64,000 nucleotides of DNA, taken from contig CM053331.1 in assembly GCA_028583605.1 (NCBI GenBank), forward strand, positions 12,012,857 to 12,076,856, written 5' to 3'. Shown piece by piece: positions 45,850-57,655 of the stretch. Position numbers and translations under genes: made by a program. Source of the stretch: Dastarcus helophoroides. Its lineage: Eukaryota > Arthropoda > Insecta > Coleoptera > Bothrideridae. The notes below the pieces were generated by a model, which saw nothing but the letters and a program-made list of their open reading frames with translations, ran no database searches and was not told the origin of the DNA. Numbering within the stretch: position 1 is the first letter of the stretch; the number at the start of each line of letters is the position of its first letter.

Positions 45850-46030
45850 ATGTTGCCGGTTTCAAACCCGGACAAAGGAGGTAAGGCTAGCAACCTGCCT
45901 ATGGTAAAAATTATATATGCTCAGAGAACTGGACACAATGCCTCGGATGATACACTGCGTTCAAGACTTCACACTGAGTTCAAGAATGACGACTTCTATA
46001 AGGGTAAGATTTTTAAGGCATACAAGCAGT
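45850..46030 (+). pseudogene. 5' part of an RTE-type LINE (probable)
   Basis: GTAAGGCTAGCAACCTGCC followed by TGGTAAAAATTATA resembles, as remembered, the 5' leader common in RTE elements. It is followed by a short open frame (GHNASDDTLRSRLHTEFKND). It ends where the Jockey/CR1-like copy E begins. Confidence 0.35.
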
Positions 46031-46047
46031 TTGGAGTTCAGCCCCAA

Positions 46048-46500
46048 AACACCCTTTAGCTCTTTTGGATTCGATTCAAAGAAGAGCGATTCGCCTAATT
46101 GATGACGAGAGTTTGACCCATTCTCTCGAAACACTCGAGCACAGGCGGATAATTGGTGACATCTCTTTTCTACAAGTACTATCATGAAAGATGCTCGCAG
46201 AAACTAATAGGATTGATATCCCCAAGGGTAAAATTTTCAAGACATACAAGATAGTCGGAGACAGCAAATTCCTGTGCGGTCCAGCTTGACACCGTAAGGA
46301 CTTCTGTCCAAGGAGACTCCTTTTTCTATAGAACTTCCAAGCTATGGAATTCGTTACCGAAAGGAATTTTCCCCAAAAATTACAACCTATCCCTGTTTAA
46401 GAAAGCGGTTCATCACCATCTATCCTTGCTTTAGCATCCTACTAGCGATGCTCTGAAGGCAAAATGGAGTTGCTCTTTGCGAGTGGATTAAACTTTAAAA
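46048..46500 (+). pseudogene. Jockey/CR1-like LINE, copy E
   Basis: The C-terminal end of ORF2 and 3' UTR. Broken frames read LALLDSIQRRAIRLIDDESL, EHRRIIGDISFLQVL, RTSKLWNSLPKGIFPKNYNL and HHLSLL, then the common 3' UTR ends in GAGTGGATTAAACTTTAAAA at 46480-46500. It is 5'-truncated near 46048. Confidence 0.75.
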
Positions 46501-48071
46501 AAATTCAAAATTGTTTAAATTTTGAATTTTTTTCTACTCCATCTTTTTTTCAGTAAGAATGTCATTTTAATTTTAGCTTTAAAACGAAATGTTGAAAATA
46601 TATTCGCAATATTTAAAGTAGAAATTCTATGAAGTGTTTAATTGAAATTACAAATAGAGACCGATTGAAATTAGATTTTTGCTGGAAACCAAAACCGAAA
46701 CCGAAAACCAAATTTATGAAAATTACATTTGTGTACACGTACGATTAAACAAAAATAGTAACAAGCAGTAACGATTTAAATGTTTAGTAGCTAATTTAGA
46801 TATTACATTTGCTGAGTAATTAATAGATAAATATTTAAATAAACCAATAAATAGTTTTATATTCAGAGGCAAAGGTAGAAAAGCCTAGAAAATTTTCAAA
46901 ATTTTTACAAAATTTTAACTTCTTTCAAAATTAACACTTAAACCTTATACTTTTTTTTAAGAATTTAAACTTTAGATTTAAAAAACAAGGGTGGGGATAT
47001 TAGGAATCATGACTTAAATATCTAAAAAAAGGGGGGTCGAAACCATTCGAGTGTAAGATCAAGATTTTTAAAAGTATATAACCAGTTTTGTAATTTTTCA
47101 AAGAAAATTAAGTTTAAAAAAAAATTAACCAAACTTTTCTCAAGAAAATTTAAAGTTTAGGAATATTACGAAAAATGCAAAATAGTCAAGTTCAAAGTCA
47201 ACATTTTGTGACTAAAATGAGAATATTGGAACATTTTTGAACTTTTCTGCACTTAGTTAAACGTTTTCTCAAGATTTCGAGCTTAATTGGAATATTGAAA
47301 AATTTTGAGTTTTTATTTAAAACTTCATTTATAAACCTGTTTTTATAAATATCGGGTTTTTTCTAAAATCTCAGCTTTTTTTCTAGAAATTTCATGTTAA
47401 AATTTAAATTTTATTTTTATAAATTTTGAATCTTTTACAAAAAGTGACTTTACTTGTTGAAACATGGTGTTACAACTTTTTTTTAACTAAAAAAAGTGTA
47501 TAGTTTTATGATAAATTTTTATTTAAAGTTTAAAATTTCGAAAGTGAAAAGTCAAAGGCGTTTAATTTAATAAACTCTTTCTTTCAAAATTTATAGTTTA
47601 TTAATGAAATCTTGGATTTAAATGTAGAAAGTTCGAAAAAATGAAATATTTTAAATTACGTCAAACATTTGCGCATAAACTCGAAATTAAAAAACAAAAC
47701 ATTTACTGAGCAAAAAAATTTTTTTTTTAAAACTTCGACTTTCAACTCGAAAATGACATTTTCTTGAGATTCGTTTTTCAAAATGTGTTAAACTATGTTT
47801 GGTCTTGAATTTTTCTCACTAAAAAATTTTTATTTATAAATTTTAAATTAAAAGGCGTAATTTTGAAAACAGATAAGGCCTAGTTCCAAAAAAAATCATT
47901 TATATTCATTGGATTTTCCAAAAATTTTCGATCTTAAATTAAACATCTTAAGTTTTTCTGGAAACTAAAGTTTTAAGTAAAAACTTGGATTAAAATTAAA
48001 AAATTAAAATAGATTTTCAAATTTTCAGTTTGAAATCGAAATTTGGAGGTTAAAGTCAACCATATAAGCTA
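46501..48071. repeat. AT-rich quasi-repetitive block 3
   Basis: AAATTTTGA-type words on both strands. No coding. It continues after the nested transposons as 51495-52410 and 52791-53690, so those elements and the ribozyme repeat inserted into it. Confidence 0.5.
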
Positions 48072-48073
48072 TA

Positions 48074-51000
48074 CCGGGTGTTTTTTTAGTTGGGAGGTTA
48101 CCTTTATATGGAGTACAATTTATTATAAAGACAAACTGACTTTGTCGATGGGTCTAATCGCGGCTAACCCCTTTTTTAAAAAGAATTTCAACTTCTTCCC
48201 ATTTCCGGTTATACCAGAAGTAGATAATTTTCTTATTTTAAATAGCAACCCCCATATTTTATATTTTATTTGGATTTAATGTAAAAAAAAAGTGAGTTTA
48301 TGTATACAGGTTTATTGCCACTTTGATAGTTTTAAAAACATTTCAATTTTTTGAATAAAAATGACATAAGGGAGGATTATTTTGACTTTTTGTATATATT
48401 TTATCATTTACAGATAAAAAAAGGAATTTGGGCTGAAATAAAGAAATTTGGGTTGAAATCATTGAATATTATGGAGACTCTAATGACGTAATCAGGTTTG
48501 ATACTTATTATACAGGGTGATGAAAATTTTATGATCTATATTGTTTTTGTTTTATTCAAAATAACTCTTGTTCTTTTAAACGGAAACTACAGGCTGGACC
48601 ATAAGTAATGGTACATAGAGCAAGAGTGGATTTTTCATATAAAAATAACGTAATTTAGCTACATTTACCCTTTACTAATAGTTAATATTAACAGAGATAC
48701 AGGGTGTCAAATTTGAAAAAAAAAATTATGATTTTTTCGCATAACTGATGAACACATTTCTTTATAGACAAGAAATTTGGCATAGGGGGTTTCTTTGGTC
48801 AAGAAATTCTAATTTGCTAACTGATTGTCAGTAACTTATAGAGGGCGCTACCTGCGCTACCTTATATTATTCTAAAGCATCATAACTTTTTTGTGCCTTA
48901 ATGTACACTTATTTTAAATAGATATTTTAATTTAGCTACATGTTTTACGTAAAAAAGATATACTTTCTAAATGTTGAAACAAGCGGCCGTTTTTAAGATA
49001 TTTGCCTTTAAAGTTTGCAGTACGTTTATTTTAAGTTATATAAATGTGAATTTTTCGCAGTAGGTTTCAAAATAAAAGTAATAAAACTAACTCTTAAATA
49101 GTTTATATCAAATATTACTCTACTGACATTATTATTACACTTTTTTTAATATTTCTAAAGCAAATTTAAATAAAATACCAAAACAAAATTTATTTTCAAG
49201 TATAAGTATGTGGGAAATGAACTCATTCATATAAAGGGATTGTAAACAATTAAAAATCTGGCTGTCTTATTGAAATTTGTCTCCAAATATCTGGTTTGAC
49301 CACCCAAACTATTAAAATTTTCTTGTGCGGAATCAGAGATCATAACTCACATCTCTATGTTAGAAAATAAATTACGTCTTAATTTTTTGGATTTTCTCTA
49401 TTGAGATTTTCAAAATTTAGGTAATAATATTTTCAGCAAAGTATTATTTGACATAAATTAGTTTCAAAGTTGTCTTATGATTTTTTTTTCAAGTCTACTT
49501 CGAAAATTTAGTAATTTAAAACCAAGGCCCGTCAAGTTTTAAAGACAAATATGAAATGGAAACGGTTGCTCTTATCAACTTTTAAAAAGTACACCCTTTT
49601 TACGTAAAAATATGCGGAAATAAACTAACCCATTTAAAATTAGAATACGTGGGTGCACAATAAAGTTAAGATGATTTAGAATTATGCAGGATAGCGCAGG
49701 TAGCGCCCCCTATCAGCTATTGCTAATATATTAGCATATTAGAGTTTATCGACTTAAGAAACTTCCTTGTGCCAAATTTTGTGCCTTCATTACAATTCAT
49801 TTTATAATTATACGAAAAAATCGAAATTTTTTTCAATTTTGGCACCCTGTATCTCTGTCAATATCAACTTTTGGTATAAGGTAAATGTAGCTAAATCACA
49901 TTATTTTTATTTGAAAAATCTACCGTTGCTCTGTGTACCATTACTCACGGTCCAGCCTGTATATGTTATTTAATCATTTTTGGATTCTTCACTTAAAGAA
50001 AAAAAAATTTTATGACTAATTTATTAAAATTGTGCACCATTACAGAAATATAATTTGAAATAAGAAAGAAAAATATATCTATTTTTTCTCTAGTAGCTAC
50101 TTAGCAGTAGACAACAAAATAAAAAAAAACATAAACACCAAGCCCACAAGTTTCATGTTAAATAACTTTTAAAAGGTGACCTTACAAGACAAATAAGTTT
50201 TTGGTTAATTTTTGGAGCCGAGAAGATGAATATTCTTTGAAAAATATTTTATGGAGCCATGAACTTAAATTTTGTAAAAATGGTTTGTTAAACATACATA
50301 TCATTTTTAAAGTAATAAAATTCAATAACATATTTTCAAGAAAATCAGTCCTTTAATTATTATGCTGTTAAATTAAGAACTCAGGATTTGTAAGCGTTAA
50401 ATTTTATTATAGAATTCAAAATGGAAAATATTATTTAATATTTTTGTTAAATCATAAATAAATCCTAATTCCATTATTTGGCTAAGATATAAAGAAATAT
50501 TTTACAATGAGATATTGAGCCCCATTTGGAAAGTAAACTCTTAAATTAAGCAAATCTTACGTTTGAATAACACTATGGAGCTCATAATGGTGAAATAGAT
50601 GACTTTCTCGCCTATTTATTTGAGACCCAGTTTATTAAAAACGATAGTCCGCACGCGTGGCCGCAGCGCCCCCAAGACAAAACACCACTATAATTCTTCT
50701 ATGGAAAACTATTACGGAGAAAGTCGTTGCAATGACTTTGGCATGGCAAGAATATTGTTGGATCTGCTTAAAAAGGTTACTCAATTAGAAATCTTAAAAT
50801 ATACCTTTAAATGTAATGAAGCAGAAGACCGCCATTGTTGTTTTTGTTGTAATTTTTTGTCATTTTGCTATTACTTATTATGATTTTAGTGTCTGATTCT
50901 TTTTATTTTGAGTTTTATGTAAAATATCTCTGTAACAGTGCATAATTTTTAAAAATAAGTAATGTAATTTTTCTGCTTTTTGTGCGAAGAATCCGAAAAT

Positions 51001-51492
51001 AATTTAAAAACTTATATTTCCTATTTTAAAAGACAGAGTTTTTTGAATAAAACAAAAACAATAAAGATCATAAAATTTTCGGCACCCTGTGTAATAAATA
51101 TAAAACCTAGTCACGTCATTGTAGACTACATAATATTTTGTAACTTCAGCCCAAATTTAATTTTTTTTCTGTAAATAATAACAAAGATACAGGAATTCAA
51201 AATTATCCTCTTTTATATCATTTTTTTTCCGAAAGTTTGAAATATCTTCAAAACTATCTAAGATGGCAATAAACATATATTTATAAACTCACTTTATTTT
51301 TTTACGAAGAATCCAAATTAAAAAAAAAATTGAGGGTTGCTATTCAAAATAAAAAAGTTAGTGTCTACTTCCGGTATAACCAGAAGTGAAATGAAGTTGA
51401 AAATATTTAAAAAAAAAAGTTTAGTCCCATTTACAAAATCAGTTTGTCTCTCGTGTAAAGATAGCTTCCCAACTAAAAAAGAACACAAGGTG
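48074..51492. mobile_element. TIR DNA transposon, TA target site, with nested element
   Basis: The ends (CCGGGTGTTTTTTTAGTTGG at left, CACCTTGTGTTCTTTTTTAG as read from the right) are each next to TA (48072-48073 and 51493-51494). The inverted repeats continue for about 470 bases with matching landmarks (TTCCGGTTATACCAGAAGT, ATTTGGGCTGAA, TAATGACGTAATCAGG). At 48590-49959 a second TIR element is inserted. No transposase was found: the only longer frame (50599-50883) shows no DDE motif. It is a non-autonomous member of the TA-inserting transposons. Confidence 0.75.
48590..49959. mobile_element. Nested TIR element (TA target, palindromic)
   Basis: The termini CAGGCTGGACCATAAGTAAT and, reversed, CAGGCTGGACCGTGAGTAAT are flanked by TA (48588-48589 and 49960-49961). 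The arms match for several hundred bases, including AGATACAGGGTGTCAAATTT and GAGGGCGCTACCTGCGCTA against their complements, so most of the 1370 bases is a long imperfect palindrome. No protein. Confidence 0.8.
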
Positions 51493-51494
51493 TA

Positions 51495-52409
51495 AATTCG
51501 AAATGTGAGTTTCTTCCTAAAGTATGGACTTAAAACTTAACACGTATTTTTTTCTAAAAATTTGTAAATTTTGTTTTTTAAAATTTCGAAATGTGTTCCA
51601 TACATATTCTTGAAATTTCATGTTAAAATTTAATTTATTCAAGTACATTTAAATTGTTTCTTGTTGGATTGTTTTCCCTAATTTCGATGTTTAATTTTTA
51701 AGCTCGAAAATTTGAGAATAACCTTTGGTTTTCATTTCTAGTTTTTTGTAAATGTCAACTTTTTCTGCAACTTTTTAGTTTAAACTAAAGAATTGTTTTC
51801 TCAAATTTAAAGACTAATAACGAAATAGGTATTAAATTAATTCTCATAGTCGTTTTATATGACGAATTTCTTCTGAAAATATTTTTAAAAGTACGAATCA
51901 AAAGTTAAATTTTTAAGTTTTGGCTGAGCCCTGATTCGGCCTTTTTTAAGCCCAAACCAAAACTGCGGCCGAAACCTATTTTTTGGGCTAAAACAAGCCG
52001 AAAGAGAAACCCAAACTGAAACTTCGATCGGTCTCTACTTACAACTAAAAATTTTGAAATAAAAGAAATTTCGAGTTTAACGCCTAAAAAGTCAAATTTT
52101 TATTTAGATTTTTTCAAAATGTTTAACTTTATTTCTTAAAATTTCGATTTTTAAATCAAAGTTTTTGAAAAAGAAATCAAAATAGTAAAGTTTCTAATAC
52201 TAAGATTAATCTTTTGGAAATGTCAACAACAAAATCAAAATAAGTTTTAAAAAATTTTATTTTTATTCTCAAACTTTGGAAAATGATGCTTAAAATTTTC
52301 AATAATTTTAAAAATGTCCACTCTTTTTAAAAATGTTAAGGTTGAACTTGAAATTTTATTATCATTTTAGTCATAATTAATAAAATTTACTAACGATAAA
52401 TACAACGCA
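51495..52409. repeat. AT-rich quasi-repetitive block 3, continued
   Basis: Same texture as 46501-48071. No other content was recognised. Confidence 0.45.
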
Positions 52410-52798
52410 ATGTTAACAGAGTTCAACTGACTAACGGCTTTAAGTTGGAAGTGTATACAACCACCGTACCATGCTGATGAGGCCAAGGAAGGTCGAAACT
52501 AGTCTATGGTTGCGGTTGTACATATTTTCAATTTTAAGCACATCTAACTGTTTAATTACAGCACACTTAATTGGTCACGCCAAGGACGTTTGTATCTATC
52601 GATGTTGTGATGCAACCCGTGATACAAGCTCATCTACGTGAACGTTGCAATTGCAATCTAGTTTTCATTAGATTCTAATGAAATTAGATTTCAATTGCAT
52701 CGTAATAAACTTGTACATATTCGTATATACAAGGCTTATTATCTCAGCAGAGTTCAGTAGTTATGAATATTGAAGAACTTCACATATTAAGAGTTAAA
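52410..52798 (+). repeat. Hammerhead-bearing repeat, copy 1
   Basis: Shared with 29480-30120 (opposite strand): the segment AACGGCTTTAAGTTGGAAGT, the ribozyme, TTTAATTACAG, and one copy of the 95-base arm (AATTGCAATCTAGTTTTCAT.. to TACAAGGCTTATTATCTCAG). Its end (GTTATGAATATTGAAGAACT) matches 8490-8530. No protein is encoded. Confidence 0.7.
52463..52515 (+). ncRNA. Type I hammerhead ribozyme
   Basis: Stem I ACCATG (52468-52473) pairs with TATGGT (52505-52510, one G-U), and beyond a small internal mismatch ACCG (52463-52466) pairs with CGGT (52513-52516). Core CTGATGA (52474-52480). Stem II GGCC (52481-52484) pairs with GGTC (52491-52494, one G-U) with loop AAGGAA. GAAA follows at 52495-52498. 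Stem III is minimal: AC with GT around TA. The cleavage site would be after C at 52504. Very short stem III is the known feature of hammerheads in Penelope-like elements. Activity is inferred. Confidence 0.85.
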
Positions 52799-53690
52799 AT
52801 TTAAAAACTTGAACTTAAGGAATAGAAATTTAAAAAAAAAATAAAAAAAATTACGACGAAAATTTACTTACTTTTTTAAGTCTTAACTTCTTGAGATTTT
52901 ATTTTTTTAAATTAAAACTATCAAATCGAAAATTTGGGATTAAATCCAAAGACCACTATTAAAAATAAAGTTCTTGAATTTTAAAGTTTTAAATTGAAAT
53001 TTTAAAAGTAAAATTTTTAGATTATAAACAAAATGAAGAAGTTAAATCGAAACAACTCAGGAATTTCTACAGTAATTTCTCTCTAGTGTTCGATTTGGAA
53101 GTGTAAATTCGGAAATTATTTTAAAGTTTTTTCCAAATTTTTGCTTAAACATCGTAATTTCTAAAGCAGAAATATCTAGCCCAAAATCAAAGTTTGTAAA
53201 CTAAAAAGAAAGAATATTATAACTTTGTTTAAGTCAAAGTTTGTTTTCAATTCAAAGAAAAAATTTTGAATTTAAAGTTTAAATTTTAAGTCGATATTTT
53301 AAATTATTTTTTTAATAGATGAAGCTTTTATTTATATTTTAACCTTAACCTTAACCATAAAATTTCTTGAATTTTCGGCTTTAAAATTTCAAGATCTTCC
53401 AGTCTTAGCATCAAGTTTGGAGAAAGAGGTCAAAATTTTGAGAAAAATTTAAAGTTGAAGAATTTCTCCAAATTTAATTCAATTTATTTCTCATATTTTT
53501 ATTTACACTTCTTTTAATTTATGATTTTTGAAATTTCTATAAAACATTGCACGTTTGATCTTTTTAAACTTCAAAGTGTCTAGAAAATTTGTAATTGGGA
53601 AATTAAAATCGAAATTTGGATAATTTTTTTTGGAATGTTTTTACTTTGATTTGGAATATACCTATTTTCTAAAAACTTTTTTTTTAATTA
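52799..53690. repeat. AT-rich quasi-repetitive block 3, end
   Basis: Same AAATTTTGA texture, no coding. Confidence 0.45.
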
Positions 53691-55246
53691 CCTTTTCTCT
53701 CTCTTGAGATTAGACAGGATATTCGTATCATAGTCAATTGTCTATGATACATTCGTAAAGAGTAGCCGATAATGCATGAAACTGGCTGGCAAACAACGGC
53801 TATGATCCGCAGACGAGCATCGGAAACCGGTCCAAAAAATAATAAGTTTTTATTCAGCTAAATTTTCATATTTATTTATGAAATGTCTTTTTAAACATAG
53901 TTTATGAGTTATGAATATATCAGGCCTCAGACAACAATATACAGGTTGTTTTTTAACAATCAGCTATTACATAAACTTCCATATATTTTTGATAAAATAT
54001 CCATACTAACTTCGTTATTATGTAAATTCAATAAAACAGTGTATTAATTTTGTTCAGTAATTTAGTCAATATTTTTTTTAAATTATTAATAGCATTGTTT
54101 CAACAATTTCTCATAATCTTTAAGGTGATCAATATTGACGTGGTCTAAGTTGTTAAGCGTACCAGAAAATTAGCCTTTCTTGGCAATATTACCTTTCATC
54201 GTTTTCTTTAAATAATCTAAAGTGAACGTAAAAGAATTGAGATCAACAGTATGTGACTAATGAGACAATTTTCACTATTTAACAATGCGCGGTAAATGTG
54301 ATGTAACTCATCCTTATACTTTTGCCCTTTACACTGAAAATTGTTACAATACTTTTACTAATTTGTCTTACTTATACAATACTCTGATGCAATTCATACC
54401 ATCTGAACAAAATTTAGCAGTTTTTTATTGACTGCTTTTCTTAGTTTGAATAATACTAAAATAGGGACGCGCCGGTTTCACTTTACGAAATTGCCAAACC
54501 TATAATTTTCAAAATTCGTTATCCTACTATTCCGATTGGATCGATTTCTACGATTAATGGCTGATTTTCACTATACACACGTGTTACGTAATTAATATCA
54601 CTCTGCTAATAACTACGTATTAATATTGTTGTGATAGGTGCAGTTATTTAACAATAACTGTTATTTTATTTGTTTTGTACGATGGCATAACAAGCTATGA
54701 TTTAATTCAGTTACGGTAATATCGTAGATACTAAGTACAGTGTGCAGACATTCCAAGCATACAAGATTACAGTGCAATAACAACTGTAACAACTTTTTCC
54801 TTTCTTTGTTGCATGAAGTATACATTCTCGACATTCTTTTGCAAAACGAATTCACTGAAGCGATCCTCTCAACTAATGTTCATCATCATAAATTTAAAAA
54901 TTAAAAAATCCTTATAAAGTTTTTTAGGAATTAAAGAAAATAAAATGTAGTGACTTGATTGTTAAGCAGTTTCAAGTCCTAAAGATAACATCTTTTGCCA
55001 TACTACAAATAACACGACTTTTGACAGCTGACACTAAATTTTATCAAAATTTAATTACTTATATTTGTTAAGCAACTTCAGCCTAAATAAGTCCAAAAAG
55101 TGCATCTTTTGCTTCGTCATTAATCACAAATAATAAGAAATATTGGCAGCTTTGATCAATAATCACTTGTTCGTTAAGCAGCTTCAGGTTTCAGTCTCAA
55201 GAACACCCAAAAGTAACATTTTTTTCTTATTACAGATACTTAAAAA

Positions 55247-55476
55247 ATTGATTTACAAATTTCGTTTTCTGAAACCAAGAAAGATGAAAAAACGTAAAAA
55301 AAGGCTGCTCTAGCGAGTTTCGATAGCCAAGCTATCATCTCTGAAAATGATATAGCTTGGCTATCGAAATGCGTTAGAGCAAACTTTGTTGTGTTTTTTA
55401 ATATTTCTTGGTTTTAGGGGACAAAATTTGTATTTCAATTTTTGAAGATAATCAAAGACCAGTCTATTCCACCAGA
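55247..55476 (+). mobile_element. Hairpin retroposon copy 6
   Basis: Arms with GATAGCCAAGCTATCATC and its complement, tail ATAATCAAAGACCAGTCTAT then TCCACC, then an A run. The flanks GATACTTAAAAAATT and GGTACTTGATAAAAAAT may be a decayed target duplication. The core of its ribozyme-like fold is altered (CTGAAAA). Confidence 0.65.
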
Positions 55477-57287
55477 AAAAAACAGGTACTTGATAAAAAA
55501 TATCGGCGACTGAACTAAATATCACAAATGTTTCTAATAATCATTAGGTTTGTTATGTATCAATTTAACGTAATTGATTTACAAAAAAAATATTGATTAT
55601 TGAACTAAATACCACAAATGTTCCTAATAATCTTCAGTGCAAAGATTGCTGAATTGTATGTGAATTTAGTGTAATCGGTTTTTAAGCCTTTGCCGCATAG
55701 AACGTTTCTGCAAAGGTTTTGACGATGTATTTTTTAACTGAAGCAGTATTCATCACGTTCGACATTAAAGAACCATAGGTTATTACGAAAAGTGATTGAA
55801 TTTAATAGCCGTTTCCTTTATTCCTTTTTATTTATAAAATTTATCAAAAAAGCATTTCCGATATAAAAGCTTGCTAAGCTTGATAATGAACCGCATCTAG
55901 CAGCAAGATTTTTTTTTAATATTGCCGGAGTTCGACAAATTAAGATCCTTGATCTTGCATACATTATAGATTGAAACTATTTTAGCGTTTTCTACAATAT
56001 AAATTACATCATTCTCTAAGCATGCAGGTGATATAATTGGCTTAACATATAAATGGTCAATGTTTAGATTTAACCCACGTGAATTTATTCTTTCTATTAC
56101 ATAATGACGACAACAATGTAGTCACGTTTGATGAGAACAATAGCAAAAATGTAACATGCAGAATTTCCTCTACCACTCCTGTGTTAACGGCAATTAATGC
56201 CCTTGATCACGCTCTTATTATACAAAGTATCAAATACTAATGTGTAATGTTGACATTTTTTTTGAATTTTAATTGTAAAGTAGATAATAGAATGCGCAAT
56301 AACCTGACTACGATTATCAAAATACTTTTCTATGAGACGTCGTTAAGGTAAAAAAAATGATAAATTAAATAATCTTCATAATTACAATTGCCTTTGAGAG
56401 ACATGACATGATAAAAGTCCATAGTTTCAACACATCAGTCGTGCATTAGTTATAAAAATTCTGCCACCGCGTTATTTTGATGTCATGGTTAAACGATTAA
56501 ACACTTTACGATGTCAGATATTACAGTTTAGCATTTCCATAATTCGATGAATAACACCAAAAGTTCATTTACAGTTTAAAAACATTGAGCATGCATAATT
56601 GCACCTTAATGTTGCATTGAGGGATAGTAATTTTGTTTCGATGAATAATTATAACCCAACTTATGATATTTAAAGTTCAATATTTTTAATAAAGCGTTAT
56701 ATATTACATTTAGATTAAACTTAAACCATAAAAGGAGTATAAATATCAAAACATTCTTGTTGTCGAGGTCATAAGAACCTATTGAAGCTGTCATGAAAAA
56801 TTTACTTCTTTCATATTTACTAAAAGTGCCAGTCATAAAATTTATTGTTATTCATTACTGCCTCTTCTTTGCAGTACCTTCAATGCATGACAGGTTTATC
56901 TTTTATGACTGGATTGGGCTTAAAAAATGCTTCACTAGGTAGAATCGCCTATTTTTATCACCGATCCATTAAAACGTTCTAACTTTATTAATAAGTTTTC
57001 ATTGTTTTAGTGACAAGTTAAAATGCAACCTTACAGTCGTCAACACTAAAAAAGACTCCGAGAAGATATAAATAATAAGGTTATTGCCATTAGGACCCAA
57101 ACAAGGTACAATCAGCAGCACCAATGCAGAAAAATAAAAACAACTCCCGGCGCATCCGCCAAAATATTCTATGTAGTTTGTCCATCGGAAAATAGATATC
57201 TCACTAGTGAACGAAGTAACGAAAACGATTTAAAAGACAACTCCCCCTCTTTTTTCAAGCTTTAGTGAATGAAACTATAGTCGAATA

Positions 57288-57480
57288 TATAGGGTGTTTA
57301 GTTTTCGCTGTACAGGCACTAACTTCATTTTTTTAAATAGCAGCCTGTATTTTTTTATCGCACTCTCTGATTCCTCGTAAAAAATAAAAGGTAAAATGAA
57401 AAAGAAACATTTTTTTCGAATTTCTAATATTTTTCGAATTATTAATATATCTGCGAAAAACGGCAATTTACCGCGCAATT
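57288..57480. repeat. Possible fragment of a 48 kb-type TIR
   Basis: TATAGGGTGTTTAGTTTTCG followed by AAATAGCAGCCTGTATTTT has the same order of words as 48072-48260 (CCGGGTGTTTTTTTAGTTGG, AAATAGCAACCCCCATATTT). The match is weak. Confidence 0.3.
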
Positions 57481-57569
57481 TATGTTTACGAAGGACATCA
57501 TGAACAAATGATTATTCACAAATAAGCGCTTAATTAAGGCCCACTTTAAGGTTTTTTATAGTTATTAAG

Positions 57570-57655
57570 GTAACAAGGGTGTTATAAGGATAATAACGCA
57601 CCGAGGTCGACAGTGTACGTCGACCCAGGGCGTTATTATCCTTTAACACCCGTGG
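57570..57655. repeat. Strong two-stage hairpin
   Basis: The outer stem GGATAATAACGC pairs with GCGTTATTATCC, extended outward by GTGTTA with TAACAC. The inner stem GGTCGAC pairs with GTCGACC around AGTGTAC. It is richer in G and C than everything around it. Its function is unknown; it lies 120 bases inside the right inverted arm of the 4.5 kb element. Confidence 0.7.

Noticed and set aside
45838..45885. tRNA-like B box (GGTTTCAAACCC)
   Set aside because: No acceptor stem, anticodon arm or suitable A box could be folded; it fits the RTE 5' leader better.
50599..50883. 94-residue frame as a transposase
   Set aside because: No DDE or DNA-binding motif, Cys and Phe rich at the end, and it lies in a non-autonomous element.
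53808..53832. CAGACGAGCATCGGAAACCGGTC as a hammerhead
   Set aside because: U4 is A and there is no stem II or stem I, although the motif is kept in both arms.
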